A stretch of 64,000 nt of DNA, from NCBI GenBank assembly GCA_036507005.1, contig DASXQT010000077.1:173030-237029 (forward strand), in the 5' to 3' direction. This stretch comes from WS-2 sp036507005. Its GTDB lineage: Bacteria; Eisenbacteria; RBG-16-71-46. Every line of letters starts with the position of its first letter. The stretch's first letter is position 1. A program made the translations under genes and the position numbers. The notes under the pieces are model-generated. The model had not been told where the DNA came from. It ran no database searches and saw nothing but the letters and a program-made list of their open reading frames with translations. This document shows positions 1 through 9,149 of this stretch, one piece after another.

Positions 1-149
1 CCGCGCTCGAGCGCCGCCGCGAGCCCCGCCCAGTAGGCCCCGTCCACCTCGATGATCGGCGCGCGCGCGGCGAGCGCCGCGCGGAGCGCGAGCGCCGCGG
101 CGAGCCCGAGGATCAGCGCGCGCCGGCGATGCGGCTCCTCGCCCGTCAT
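1..149 (-). CDS. N-terminal fragment of a membrane glycosyltransferase-like protein (partial)
   Basis: Reading the minus strand from the ATG at 149-147 gives a frame that stays open to the window edge. It has a short basic N-terminus (MTGEEPHRRR), a hydrophobic Ala/Leu segment typical of a first membrane helix, and then an acidic stretch reading EVDGAYWAGLAAAL. A helix followed by a D-x-A-Y-(Y/W) motif is characteristic of ArnT/PMT-type (GT39-like) glycosyltransferases, where the acidic residue after the first helix takes part in catalysis. Only about 50 residues are visible, so the family call is inference. It is divergent from the polyketide synthase gene, with a 186-base gap. Confidence 0.45.
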   Translation of the reverse strand, partial: MTGEEPHRRRALILGLAAALALRAALAARAPIIEVDGAYWAGLAAALER

Positions 150-335
150 GCGCGCCAACCTACACTGCGCCCGGAGCCCGGCCAACCGCCGGCGTCGGAC
201 TTGGCCGCGGGAGGGTGCGCGATGGCGGCGGGCGGGTGCGCTCGGCGTCGGCAGCGTCGCAGTTTCCCTGCCTCGACCTCGCCCTCGTGGCGCACCGAAG
301 TCCGCTCCGCTATGCTGCGGGGCGCAAGCTCCCCC

Positions 336-1496
336 ATGACGGCCGCACATCTCGAGGAATCCATTCCCGTGCTCTCGACCTCGCACGCGCCGTCCCGCAG
401 CCGCCCTCCCGTCCTCGCCTCCGTCGCCACCGCTCTCCCCGCGCATGCCGTCCCCCAGCCCGCGACGCGGGCGATCGCAGCCCGCATGTTCGAGGAGGCG
501 CTCGATCCGGACGACCGGCGGCTGCTCGCGGTGTTCGAGAGCTCCGGCATCGATACCCGGCACTTCTGCATGCCGCTCGAGTGGTACGCGGAGGAGCGCA
601 CCTTCGGCGAGATGAACGCGCGCTACGTCGAGCACGCGCTGGCGCTCGCCGAGCAGGTCGCGGCCCGGGCGCTCGAGCGCGCCCACCTCACCGCCGCGGA
701 TGTCGATCACGTGGTGTTCGTCTCCTCCACCGGACTCGCCACCCCCAGCCTCGACGCCCGCCTCGCCAACCGTCTGCCGCTCCGGAGCGACGTGCGGCGC
801 ACGCCGATCTGGGGCCTGGGTTGCGCGGGCGGCGCCTCGGGCCTCGCCCGCGCGCGCGACTTCGCGCTCGCCGATCCCGGGGCGCGCGTGCTCCTGATCG
901 CGCTCGAGCTGTGCAGCCTGACGTTCCAGCGCCGCGATCTCGACCGCCGCAATCTGGTCGCCGCGGCGCTGTTCGCCGACGGCGCGGCCGCGGCCGTGAT
1001 TGCCGGCGCGGAGGCCGATCTCGGCGGCAAGGGCTCCAACGGCGGCTCGCCGGCGCTCGAGCTGGTCGCGAGCCGCAGCATGCTGTGGCCCGACACCCTC
1101 GACGTGATGGGCTGGGACGTGGACGAGAAGGGGCTGCACGTGATCTTCTCGCGCGACATCCCCACCATCGTGCGCGACTGGGTGCGCCCCAACCTCGACT
1201 CGTTCCTGGCCGCGAACGGCACCAGCCTCGAGCAGATCGGGCACGTGGTCGCGCATCCGGGAGGGCCCAAGGTGCTCGCGGCCTACGCCGAAGCGCTGGG
1301 GCTGCCGCGCAGCGCCTTCCGCCACGCCGAGGGCGTGCTGCGCGCGTGCGGCAACATGTCCTCGCCGACCTGCCTGTTCGTGCTCGAGCGCACGCTGGCG
1401 GCCGGCGACATCCGGCCCGGCGACGCGGCGGTGCTGGCGGCGCTCGGCCCGGGGTTCTCCTCCGAGCTGGTGCTGATGCGGGGCGGAACCGCGTGA
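336..1496 (+). CDS. Type III polyketide synthase (chalcone/stilbene synthase family)
   Basis: This 386-residue thiolase-fold enzyme condenses malonyl-CoA units onto an acyl-CoA starter to give alkylpyrones or alkylresorcinols. The catalytic triad is visible: Cys163 in GLGCAGGASG, His307 in VVAHPGG and Asn340 in ACGNMSSPT. Length fits bacterial BpsA/ArsB-type enzymes. I chose the ATG at 336 because the conserved core starts soon after it (RPPVLASVATALPAH). An in-frame ATG at 312 and a frame open back to 129 are possible but add low-complexity sequence. The stop overlaps the GTG of the following methyltransferase gene, so the two are probably translationally coupled, as in bpsA-bpsB of Bacillus. 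The starter unit cannot be read from the sequence. Confidence 0.93.
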   Translation: MTAAHLEESIPVLSTSHAPSRSRPPVLASVATALPAHAVPQPATRAIAARMFEEALDPDDRRLLAVFESSGIDTRHFCMPLEWYAEERTFGEMNARYVEHALALAEQVAARALERAHLTAADVDHVVFVSSTGLATPSLDARLANRLPLRSDVRRTPIWGLGCAGGASGLARARDFALADPGARVLLIALELCSLTFQRRDLDRRNLVAAALFADGAAAAVIAGAEADLGGKGSNGGSPALELVASRSMLWPDTLDVMGWDVDEKGLHVIFSRDIPTIVRDWVRPNLDSFLAANGTSLEQIGHVVAHPGGPKVLAAYAEALGLPRSAFRHAEGVLRACGNMSSPTCLFVLERTLAAGDIRPGDAAVLAALGPGFSSELVLMRGGTA

Positions 1497-2035
1497 CCTT
1501 GGGCGCGCCGGCCGCGGTGTGGGTGCCGCTCGGCGCATTCCTGCTGCTGCTCAACGCCCAGCGCCTGCTGGACCTCGCGGCCTCGGCGCGGAACGAGCGC
1601 GGGCTCAGGGCGCGCGGCGGCCACGAGGTCGGGCGCGAGCACTTCCCGCTGTTCGTGGCGCTGCACGTGCTCTACCCGGTCGCGCTCCTCGCCGAGGTGC
1701 TGGCGCTCGGCGCGCGGCCCGGGCGGCTCGCGCCGCTGTGGCTCGCGCTCTTCGCGGCCGCGCAGACGCTGCGCTTCTCCGTGCGGCGCGCGCTCGGCGA
1801 CCTCTGGACGGTGCGGATCTACGTGGTGCCCGGGCTCGCCCCCGTGACTCGCGGGCCCTATCGCTGGCTCAGGCATCCCAACTACGTTGCGGTCGCGGCG
1901 GAGCTCGCCGCCGGCGCTCTCCTGTTCGGGGCGTGGCGCACCGCACTCGCCGCCACCGCGCTCTACCTCGCCGCGCTCGCGGTCAGGATCCCGGTCGAGC
2001 GCCGCGCGCTCGCGGGCGGCCTCGCGCCGCGCTGA
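1493..2035 (+). CDS. Isoprenylcysteine carboxyl methyltransferase (ICMT) family membrane protein
   Basis: A 180-residue multi-pass membrane protein with about four or five hydrophobic segments. Near residues 115-135 it carries the ICMT signature VTRGPYRWLRHPNYVAV, where RHP-x-Y and a later Glu form the SAM-binding and active region. The GTG start at 1493 overlaps the upstream stop (GTGA). In Bacillus the equivalent neighbour of a type III polyketide synthase, BpsB/YpbQ, O-methylates the alkylpyrone product. By that analogy this enzyme probably methylates the polyketide made by the upstream synthase, in the membrane where such lipids accumulate. Family assignment is firm; the substrate is inferred from context. 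Confidence 0.88.
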   Translation: MTLGAPAAVWVPLGAFLLLLNAQRLLDLAASARNERGLRARGGHEVGREHFPLFVALHVLYPVALLAEVLALGARPGRLAPLWLALFAAAQTLRFSVRRALGDLWTVRIYVVPGLAPVTRGPYRWLRHPNYVAVAAELAAGALLFGAWRTALAATALYLAALAVRIPVERRALAGGLAPR

Positions 2036-2047
2036 GCCGCGCGCGGC

Positions 2048-4339
2048 TCAGCGCGCGGCGACCTCCTCCGGGACGAGCTCCACGGCACGCCCCGCCGGCA
2101 CCGGCTCGGTCACCCGCAGCACCAGCACGGTGAGGTCGTCCTGGGGCTCGAGTTCGCCCAGGAACTCGCGCAGGGTGCCGTGCAGGAGCTCGGCCACACC
2201 GCGCGCCGGGAGCCCGCGCGGCGCCGCCTCCACCGCGTCGTAGAGCCGCTGCTCCCCGAACTGCTCGCCGTGCGCGTTCATCGCCTCGCTGACGCCGTCG
2301 GTGTAGAGCACGACCAGGTCGCCCGGGCCGAGCGCCACCTGCGCCTCCTCGAACTCCAGGCTCTCGAGGATGCCGAGCACCGTGCCGCCGCGCTCGAGCA
2401 ACGTGCGCTCGCCGCTCGGCCGCATCACCACCGGCCAGTTGTGCCCCGCGTTCGAGAACGTGAGCCGCAGCGACTCGCCCTCCACGCGCGCCAGGAAGAA
2501 CGTGGCGAACTGGTGGACCGCCGTGCTGCGGTAGAGCAGGGAGTTGATGTTCTTGAGAATCGCGCACAGCGAGAGCGAGTTGCTCGACTGGGTGCGGAGC
2601 GAGGCCTGGAGCATCGAGGACAGCAGCGCCGCGGGCATGCCCTTGCCCGAGACGTCCGCGATCGCGATCAGGTAGGAGCCGTCCCCGGTCGGCACCACGT
2701 CGTAGAAGTCGCCCCCCACCTCGCGCGAGGGGATGTAGAGCGCGTGCACGTCGCAGCCCGGGATGGCGGGGAACTCGGAGAGCAGCGAGTCGCGCTGGAT
2801 CTGGCGCGCCAGGTTGAGCTCCTGCTCGAAGCGCGCCACCGCGACGCGGTCGCGCAGCAGCAGCGCGTTCTGGAGCGAGACCGCCACCTGACCGGCGAGC
2901 GTGGTGAGCAGCGAGACGTCCTCGGAGGTGAAGTTGGTCTCGGTCAGCTTCCCGCCCAGCAGGAGCGCCCCGAGCAGGTCGTCGTGCCAGCGCAGCGGCA
3001 CCAGCAGCACGATCCCGAGCGTCCCTTCGAGCAGCGCGCGGTCCGCCGGCAGGAGCCCGGCGCGCTCGTCGAGCCGGAAGCTGGCCTCGCGCGCCGCCAC
3101 CCGGGGCAGCAGCTCCGCGACCCGCCCGAGCACGTCGTCCGGAAGCGGCGCGCCCGAGCCGGTGTGGGCAATCGGGCGTTCGGGGGTGAGCGCCACGACG
3201 TGCACGGTCTTGAGCAGCAGCGCGTTCGACAGCGTGCGGGCGGTGCGGCCCAGGAGCTGCTCGAGGTCGATCGTGGTCTGCAGCTCGCGCCCGAGCTGGC
3301 GCAGGACGTTGCGATAGTCGGCCGGATCCTTGAGCAGCATGCGGTCGAGCAGCTCCTCGAGCCGCGCGATCGCGGGCTGGAAGAGCGCGAGCGCCATCAC
3401 CAGGAACACCGGGCCGAACACCCGCGCGTCCACGCCCGGCGCCGCGCTCAGCGAGCGGTTCAGGGGCTGGAGCACCGCGAGGTAGAGCCCGACCAGGCTC
3501 GCCGAGGCCAGCGCGTAGAGGATGCCGCGCCGCGCCAGCAGGCGGGCGTCGAGGAACTTGTGCCGCACGATCGCGTAGGCGATCGAGCCCGGGCCGAGCG
3601 TGAGCGCCGCGATCGTGAGGCCCGAGCGCAGCCCGGTCCCGATCTGGAGGTTCAGGAGCTGCGGGATCGAGGTCGCGAGGCTGTAGCACACCAGGCTCGC
3701 GCCCAGTCCCACCCCGATCACCCCGAGCTGGCCCTTGAGCCGCGGCACGGTGGCACGGCGCCAGCTGTCGAACAACAGCGCGATCGCGGCCAGCCCGAAG
3801 CCGAGGTTGACGAGCGAGAACAGCGCCTGGTGGACCAGCAGGAAGAGCCGCAGGAAGACCCCGGCCACGCCCGCGACCGAGGCCACGTAGCGCAGCACCC
3901 CGACGCGCGGCAGCGTCAGCTCCGGCTTCCACACCAGCACCACCATCATGAGCACGAAGTGGAACACGTGGGGCGCAAACACCAGCGTCCCGAAGCCCGG
4001 CGTCCACCAGCGCCCGGCCGCGGGCATGCGGCGCGTGAACGCGCGCTCCTCGGGGAAGATGCTCGCGAACAGGAACAGGGTGGGGAAGAAGAACTCCCAC
4101 AGGTAGGAGACGCTCTCGAGCAGGTTGGGCGCCGTCGCTCCCGCGGCGGTGGTGGGCGTGCGGCTCGCCATGATGCTCAGGGCCCCGAGCACCGCCCCGA
4201 TGCCGCCGAAGAACAGCATCAGCGCCACCGTGCGGTTCAGGCGGTGGGCGGGGTTCTCGCGCAGGATGATGAACCCGAGGAGGAAGACCAGCCCCCCGAG
4301 CGAGAGGTCCAGCGTGGAGAGGATCAGGAACGAGTTCAT
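2048..4339 (-). CDS. Membrane-bound GAF-SpoIIE serine phosphatase (RsbU-like)
   Basis: A 763-residue protein. The first ~300 residues hold about seven or eight hydrophobic segments resembling the 7TM sensor of histidine kinases. A GAF-like domain follows at about 330-490, then a coiled linker, then a PP2C/SpoIIE phosphatase domain from about 510 to 745. Metal-binding motifs are visible: GGDFYDVV, IADVSGKGMPAALL, LYTDGVSEA and DDLTVLVL. Such proteins dephosphorylate anti-sigma-factor antagonists in partner-switching cascades, but no STAS or RsbW-like partner is encoded in this window. The catalytic domain closely resembles that of the SpoIIE phosphatase at 29159-30373, sharing the MLQASLRTQ and VHQFATFFLAR stretches, so the two are paralogues with different sensors. 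Confidence 0.93.
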   Translation of the reverse strand: MNSFLILSTLDLSLGGLVFLLGFIILRENPAHRLNRTVALMLFFGGIGAVLGALSIMASRTPTTAAGATAPNLLESVSYLWEFFFPTLFLFASIFPEERAFTRRMPAAGRWWTPGFGTLVFAPHVFHFVLMMVVLVWKPELTLPRVGVLRYVASVAGVAGVFLRLFLLVHQALFSLVNLGFGLAAIALLFDSWRRATVPRLKGQLGVIGVGLGASLVCYSLATSIPQLLNLQIGTGLRSGLTIAALTLGPGSIAYAIVRHKFLDARLLARRGILYALASASLVGLYLAVLQPLNRSLSAAPGVDARVFGPVFLVMALALFQPAIARLEELLDRMLLKDPADYRNVLRQLGRELQTTIDLEQLLGRTARTLSNALLLKTVHVVALTPERPIAHTGSGAPLPDDVLGRVAELLPRVAAREASFRLDERAGLLPADRALLEGTLGIVLLVPLRWHDDLLGALLLGGKLTETNFTSEDVSLLTTLAGQVAVSLQNALLLRDRVAVARFEQELNLARQIQRDSLLSEFPAIPGCDVHALYIPSREVGGDFYDVVPTGDGSYLIAIADVSGKGMPAALLSSMLQASLRTQSSNSLSLCAILKNINSLLYRSTAVHQFATFFLARVEGESLRLTFSNAGHNWPVVMRPSGERTLLERGGTVLGILESLEFEEAQVALGPGDLVVLYTDGVSEAMNAHGEQFGEQRLYDAVEAAPRGLPARGVAELLHGTLREFLGELEPQDDLTVLVLRVTEPVPAGRAVELVPEEVAAR

Positions 4340-4517
4340 CGGCCCCCGTCTCCCCCGCTCGCGGGGGGTCGCCCGGCCTGAGCGCGCGCCTCGCTACCTA
4401 CGGTCCGACGCCGGGCGAGTTACCCGGCGAGCGCCCCGCGCGCCTGCCGCGGGAAATCCGCCGACCAGCGCCGGGGAGGCGTTGTCCCTTCGAGTGTTTC
4501 GTTCCCGCACCACCCCG
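4340..4517. other. Intergenic region between the SpoIIE gene and queF
   Basis: This 178-base GC-rich stretch lies upstream of the minus-strand phosphatase gene and downstream of queF. It should contain the phosphatase promoter unless that gene is read through from queF. I found no convincing -35/-10 pair, terminator or small ORF. Confidence 0.4.
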
Positions 4518-4877
4518 TCAAGCGGGCCGTTCGTAGCGGGCCACGACGCGGCTCGAGATCCCGCCCCGGACGTTGAACTCCCCGATCACCGTCATGCGCC
4601 TCGGCTGCACCGCCCGGACCAGGTCGTCGAGGATCTGGTTGGTCACCTGCTCGAAGTAGTGCCCCTCGTCCCGGAACGACCACAGGTAGAGCTTGAGCGA
4701 CTTGAGCTCGACGCACAGCCGGTCGGGCGTGTAGAGCACGACGATCGTGCCGAAGTCCGGCTGCCCGGTGACCGGGCAGATCGCGGTGAACTCCGGGCAC
4801 TCGTGGCGGATCAGGTAGTCGCGCTTGGGCTCGGGGTTGGCGAAGGTCTCGAGCGTGCGGGAAGGCTTGGTCGGCAT
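4518..4877 (-). CDS. queF: NADPH-dependent 7-cyano-7-deazaguanine reductase QueF
   Basis: This enzyme reduces the nitrile preQ0 to the amine preQ1 in synthesis of queuosine for tRNA wobble position 34. The 119-residue protein is the short one-domain (YkvM) type. It has the active-site region PEFTAICPVTGQPDFG with the thioimide-forming Cys, and the family motif ELKSLKLYLWSFRDEGHYFE. The start at 4877 is set by a Shine-Dalgarno GGAGAAA just upstream; the frame stays open further back but that part is not conserved-looking. No other queuosine gene is in the window. The ribosome-binding site lies inside a near-perfect palindrome at 4878-4899. Confidence 0.95.
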   Translation of the reverse strand: MPTKPSRTLETFANPEPKRDYLIRHECPEFTAICPVTGQPDFGTIVVLYTPDRLCVELKSLKLYLWSFRDEGHYFEQVTNQILDDLVRAVQPRRMTVIGEFNVRGGISSRVVARYERPA

Positions 4878-4899
4878 GCGTTTCTCCCGGGAGAAGCGC
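4878..4899. promoter_or_regulatory. Near-perfect 22-bp palindrome over the queF ribosome-binding site
   Basis: Arms GCG-T-TTCTCCC and GGGAGAA-G-CGC are complementary apart from one T/G position. The right arm, read on the minus strand, contains the Shine-Dalgarno of queF. It could be an operator or chance symmetry. With no loop it is unlikely to be a stable hairpin. Confidence 0.35.
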
Positions 4900-5257
4900 G
4901 CAGTGTGCGGGCGGCTTGGAAGGGCGGTCAAGCGCCGGCGGCTCGCGGCCGCCGCGCCGCGAGAATGCCTTCCCGGAGGCCCGCAAACCGGGGCGCGCGG
5001 CAAGCTTGTAGGCGATCGCTCCGCGCCGGATGCGGAAGTGTGGCCGCAGATGCACATGTGCGGGCGGCTCCGGGAGACCGATCGGGACTCGCGCCCGGTT
5101 CGCCGGAAGCATGAACACAGGGCCCCAACTGCATGCCCGACAGCGCCTCGCGAGCCCGCCGCCACCTCGAGAACAGGCCCCGCCGCTCCGTGGCATGCCA
5201 AATGCAGTCCCCTTCCTACAGAAGTTCGGCCCTCGAATTGGATGGGAGGTGGTCCAC
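4900..5257. other. Divergent intergenic region upstream of queF and the 66-residue ORF
   Basis: About 360 bases with no credible gene; the frames open here have no recognisable domains. It must hold the promoters for queF (minus) and the small ORF (plus). A 10-bp palindrome GCACATGTGC sits near 5051. A strong Shine-Dalgarno (GGGAGGTGG) lies just before the ATG at 5258. No clear -10 box was found. Confidence 0.4.
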
Positions 5258-5458
5258 ATGACGAACCAGGAAGCTCGTGATCGTGCAGCCAGGCTGGGAC
5301 TCTCGACCTGGACGGTTCAGGCGGTAGCGGTTGGTGCGTCGTCCCACACGGTGGACCTGATGTGCGTCGGCTTCGCCTCGATCGAGTTGCCGGTCGCCGA
5401 GGCCGAGTCGTGGGAAGAGGCGCTGAGCGAGGCGGCCCGCATCATCTTCGGAGCGTGA
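5258..5458 (+). CDS. Small conserved-looking hypothetical protein (66 aa)
   Basis: A short acidic protein, MTNQEARDRAARLGLSTWTV at its start, followed by a hydrophobic but not membrane-length middle (VDLMCVGFASIELPVAEAES) and an amphipathic C-terminal helix. The start at 5258 is supported by a strong ribosome-binding site, GGGAGGTGG, about 6 bases upstream. I do not recognise the family. It precedes miaB by 110 bases on the same strand but the gap contains its own TAT-box, so they need not be co-transcribed. The alternating hydrophobic pattern suggests a small alpha/beta fold rather than a toxin or leader peptide. Confidence 0.6.
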   Translation: MTNQEARDRAARLGLSTWTVQAVAVGASSHTVDLMCVGFASIELPVAEAESWEEALSEAARIIFGA

Positions 5459-5568
5459 CTCGAGGACCGAAGCGGCTCCGCCTCGCCTCTCTCTCCCCTC
5501 CCCTCCGCGCCCCGTCCCCCGGGGCGCCTTCGCTCCCCGCCCGGCGCGCGTGCTATCGTCCCTCGCCC

Positions 5569-6906
<1,338 letters not shown>

Positions 6907-8173
6907 CCGGTCGCCGCGGCGCCGGCCGCTTGCCCGCGAGCCGCCAGAAGCGCGTCTCGTCGAGCAGCGTGATCTCGTGGCCCTTGGCGCGCAGCCGCTT
7001 GATCTCCATCAGCTTCAACCCCGCGTCCTTCCCGGCCGCCTGCAGGGAATTGGGCCGGCCGCGCACCACGACGGTGGTGCGCGCCGAGGGCGCGCCGTGC
7101 ACCACGGCACCCGCGCGGCGCGCGGCCTTCGCCGCCTCGCTGCGGAGCACGGTCAGGATGCCGGTGAAGGCGAGGTGCACGCCCTTCAGGCTCTTGAGCA
7201 CGCCGGGCGCGAGCGGCGCCGGCGGGTTGCGCAGTGCCTCGATCAGGTCGTCGGCGCTCTCGTAGCGCTTGCGGCGCTCGCCGATGCAGCGGTAGATCGT
7301 CTCCTTCAGGTGATCGCCGCAGCGAAGGAGGCGGACGTCGGAGGTGCGGATTCGCGCGCTCGCGTCGCCCTTCACCAGCATCCCGAGGAGCTGCCCGACC
7401 TGGTACACGTCGTCGCGCGCCTGCCACTTGGGGACCGTGCCTTCGAGGATGTCGCTCGGCGCGGTCAGCGCGTTCATGGTCCCGGCCTCGATCCCGCGCC
7501 GGTCGCTCTGCTGCCGCACGATTCCGAAGTCGCCGAGCTTCAGGCTCGGCCCGTCGCACACGAACACGTTCATGGGCGTGAGGTCGCGGTGCAGGAGCTG
7601 GCCGCGGTGGAGCTTGCGCAGCACCTCGAGGATGCCCGCGATCTCGCGCCGCACCGTGCGCTCGGGCCAACCGTCCCCGTTGCGGTGCAGGAACGCGCGC
7701 AGGTCGCCGTGGCTCGCGTACTCGAGCGCCAGCGCGTACAGGAGACCGCCTTCCGCCTGCACCATCGGGAAGGCGTCGAACACCCGGATCGCCCGCGGGT
7801 GGCCGTTGAGGAGCTGGCCGAAATAGGCTTCGCGCAGCCACCCGTCGATCCGCCCGCTGACCTTGATGCAGACGGTCTCCGCGACCGCGGTGGAGCGTCC
7901 GAGGCGCTGCGCCAGGTAGGCCTGGCCGAAGCCGCCCGCGCCGAGGAAGCGCTCGATCTGGTACGCGAGCCCGCTCTCCGGGCTGCGGATGGTCTGCGCG
8001 GGCGCGAGCAGACGGCGCGTCGCGTCGGGCGCTGCGGGCGCGAAACCCGCGCTGCGGGTGGTGGCGGAGGAGATGCTCTTCACGGCGGTCGGGGCTCCCT
8101 CGAGACCGGCAGCGTCGCACTCTCGCGGGCCCGCGGCAACATCGCCGGGCGCCCACCTCCCGTGCGGCCGCGC

Positions 8174-9088
8174 TCAGGCCTCCTGCCAGCCCAGGAGCCC
8201 GGCGCCGATCACCCCGGCGCGCTCCCCCAGCTCTGCGGGCAAGAGCCGGAGCCCGTCGCGGTGGGAGGCGAGGGCGTAGCGCTCGAGCGCGCGCCTGAGC
8301 CGAGCGAACAGCGGCTCCCCCGCCTGAGCGACGCCGCCCCCGACCACCACCGCCTCGGGATTGACCAGGTTGACCGCGACCGCGAGCAGCGCGCCCAGCC
8401 GGTCCGCCATGCGGTCCACGAGCCGCACCGCGCGCACGTCGCCGCGGGCGGCGGCCGCGAACACCGCGGCGGCGTCGCCGACCTCGAGGCCCGCCTCGCG
8501 GGCGCGGGCGATCAGCCCGCTCGCCGAGGCCTCGGGCTCGACGCAGTCGGCGATGCCGCAGAGGCAGGGGTAGCGCCCCGATCCGAGCGGAAGATGCCCG
8601 AGCTCGCCCGCGCCGCCGAAGGCGCCGTGCAGCACGCGGCCCTCGGCGACGATGCCGCAGCCCACCCCGGTGCCGAGCGTCACGGTGATCGAGGTCCGCG
8701 TTCCGCGCGCCGCGCCGAGCGTGGACTCGGCGAGCGCCGCGCAGTTGGCGTCGTTGTCCGCCCGCACCGGGAGCCCGAGGCGCGCGGCGAGTCGCTCGCC
8801 GAGCGGAAGCGAGTCCCAGTGCGGCAGGTGCGGCGTGCGCCCGACCAGCGCGCCCGTGGCCGGGTGGATCACGCCCGGCGAGCCGAGCCCGACCCCGGCC
8901 GCGCGCCCCCGGGCGATCGCGCGCAGCTCCTCTCCGGCCGCGCCCATCACCTCGAGCGGCGCCTCGGCGCTCTCGAGGGTGCGCGACGGCCGGCGCGTGA
9001 AGTGCGCGAGCGTCCCGGCGCGATCGACCAGGCCCGCCTTGAGATCGGTGCCGCCGAGATCGAGCGCGATCACCCAGTCACGATCCAT
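8174..9088 (-). CDS. ROK-family sugar kinase (glucokinase-like)
   Basis: A 304-residue ATP-dependent sugar kinase. It shows the N-terminal phosphate-binding motif ALDLGGTDLKAG, a sugar-binding DNDANCAALAE, and the ROK zinc motif GELGHLPL...CLCGIADCVE. No DNA-binding helix-turn-helix precedes the kinase, so it is an enzyme rather than a repressor. Most such proteins phosphorylate glucose or N-acyl-hexosamines to hexose-6-phosphate in the cytoplasm. The start at 9088 is supported by a GGGAGGGGG ribosome-binding site; a longer frame back to 9283 lacks similarity. It is divergent from the penicillin-acylase gene (61-base gap). The exact sugar is not determined. Confidence 0.9.
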   Translation of the reverse strand: MDRDWVIALDLGGTDLKAGLVDRAGTLAHFTRRPSRTLESAEAPLEVMGAAGEELRAIARGRAAGVGLGSPGVIHPATGALVGRTPHLPHWDSLPLGERLAARLGLPVRADNDANCAALAESTLGAARGTRTSITVTLGTGVGCGIVAEGRVLHGAFGGAGELGHLPLGSGRYPCLCGIADCVEPEASASGLIARAREAGLEVGDAAAVFAAAARGDVRAVRLVDRMADRLGALLAVAVNLVNPEAVVVGGGVAQAGEPLFARLRRALERYALASHRDGLRLLPAELGERAGVIGAGLLGWQEA

Positions 9089-9149
9089 CGTCCCCCTCCC
9101 GCGCGCCGCGGCGCTCGACACCGCGCTCCCGCGATGGCAGATTGCCGCC

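Noticed and set aside
2180..4381. 733-codon open frame on the plus strand opposite the SpoIIE phosphatase gene
   Set aside because: Composition is Arg/Glu/His/Gln repeats without domains. It is the usual antisense shadow in 70% GC DNA of a gene with clear catalytic motifs.
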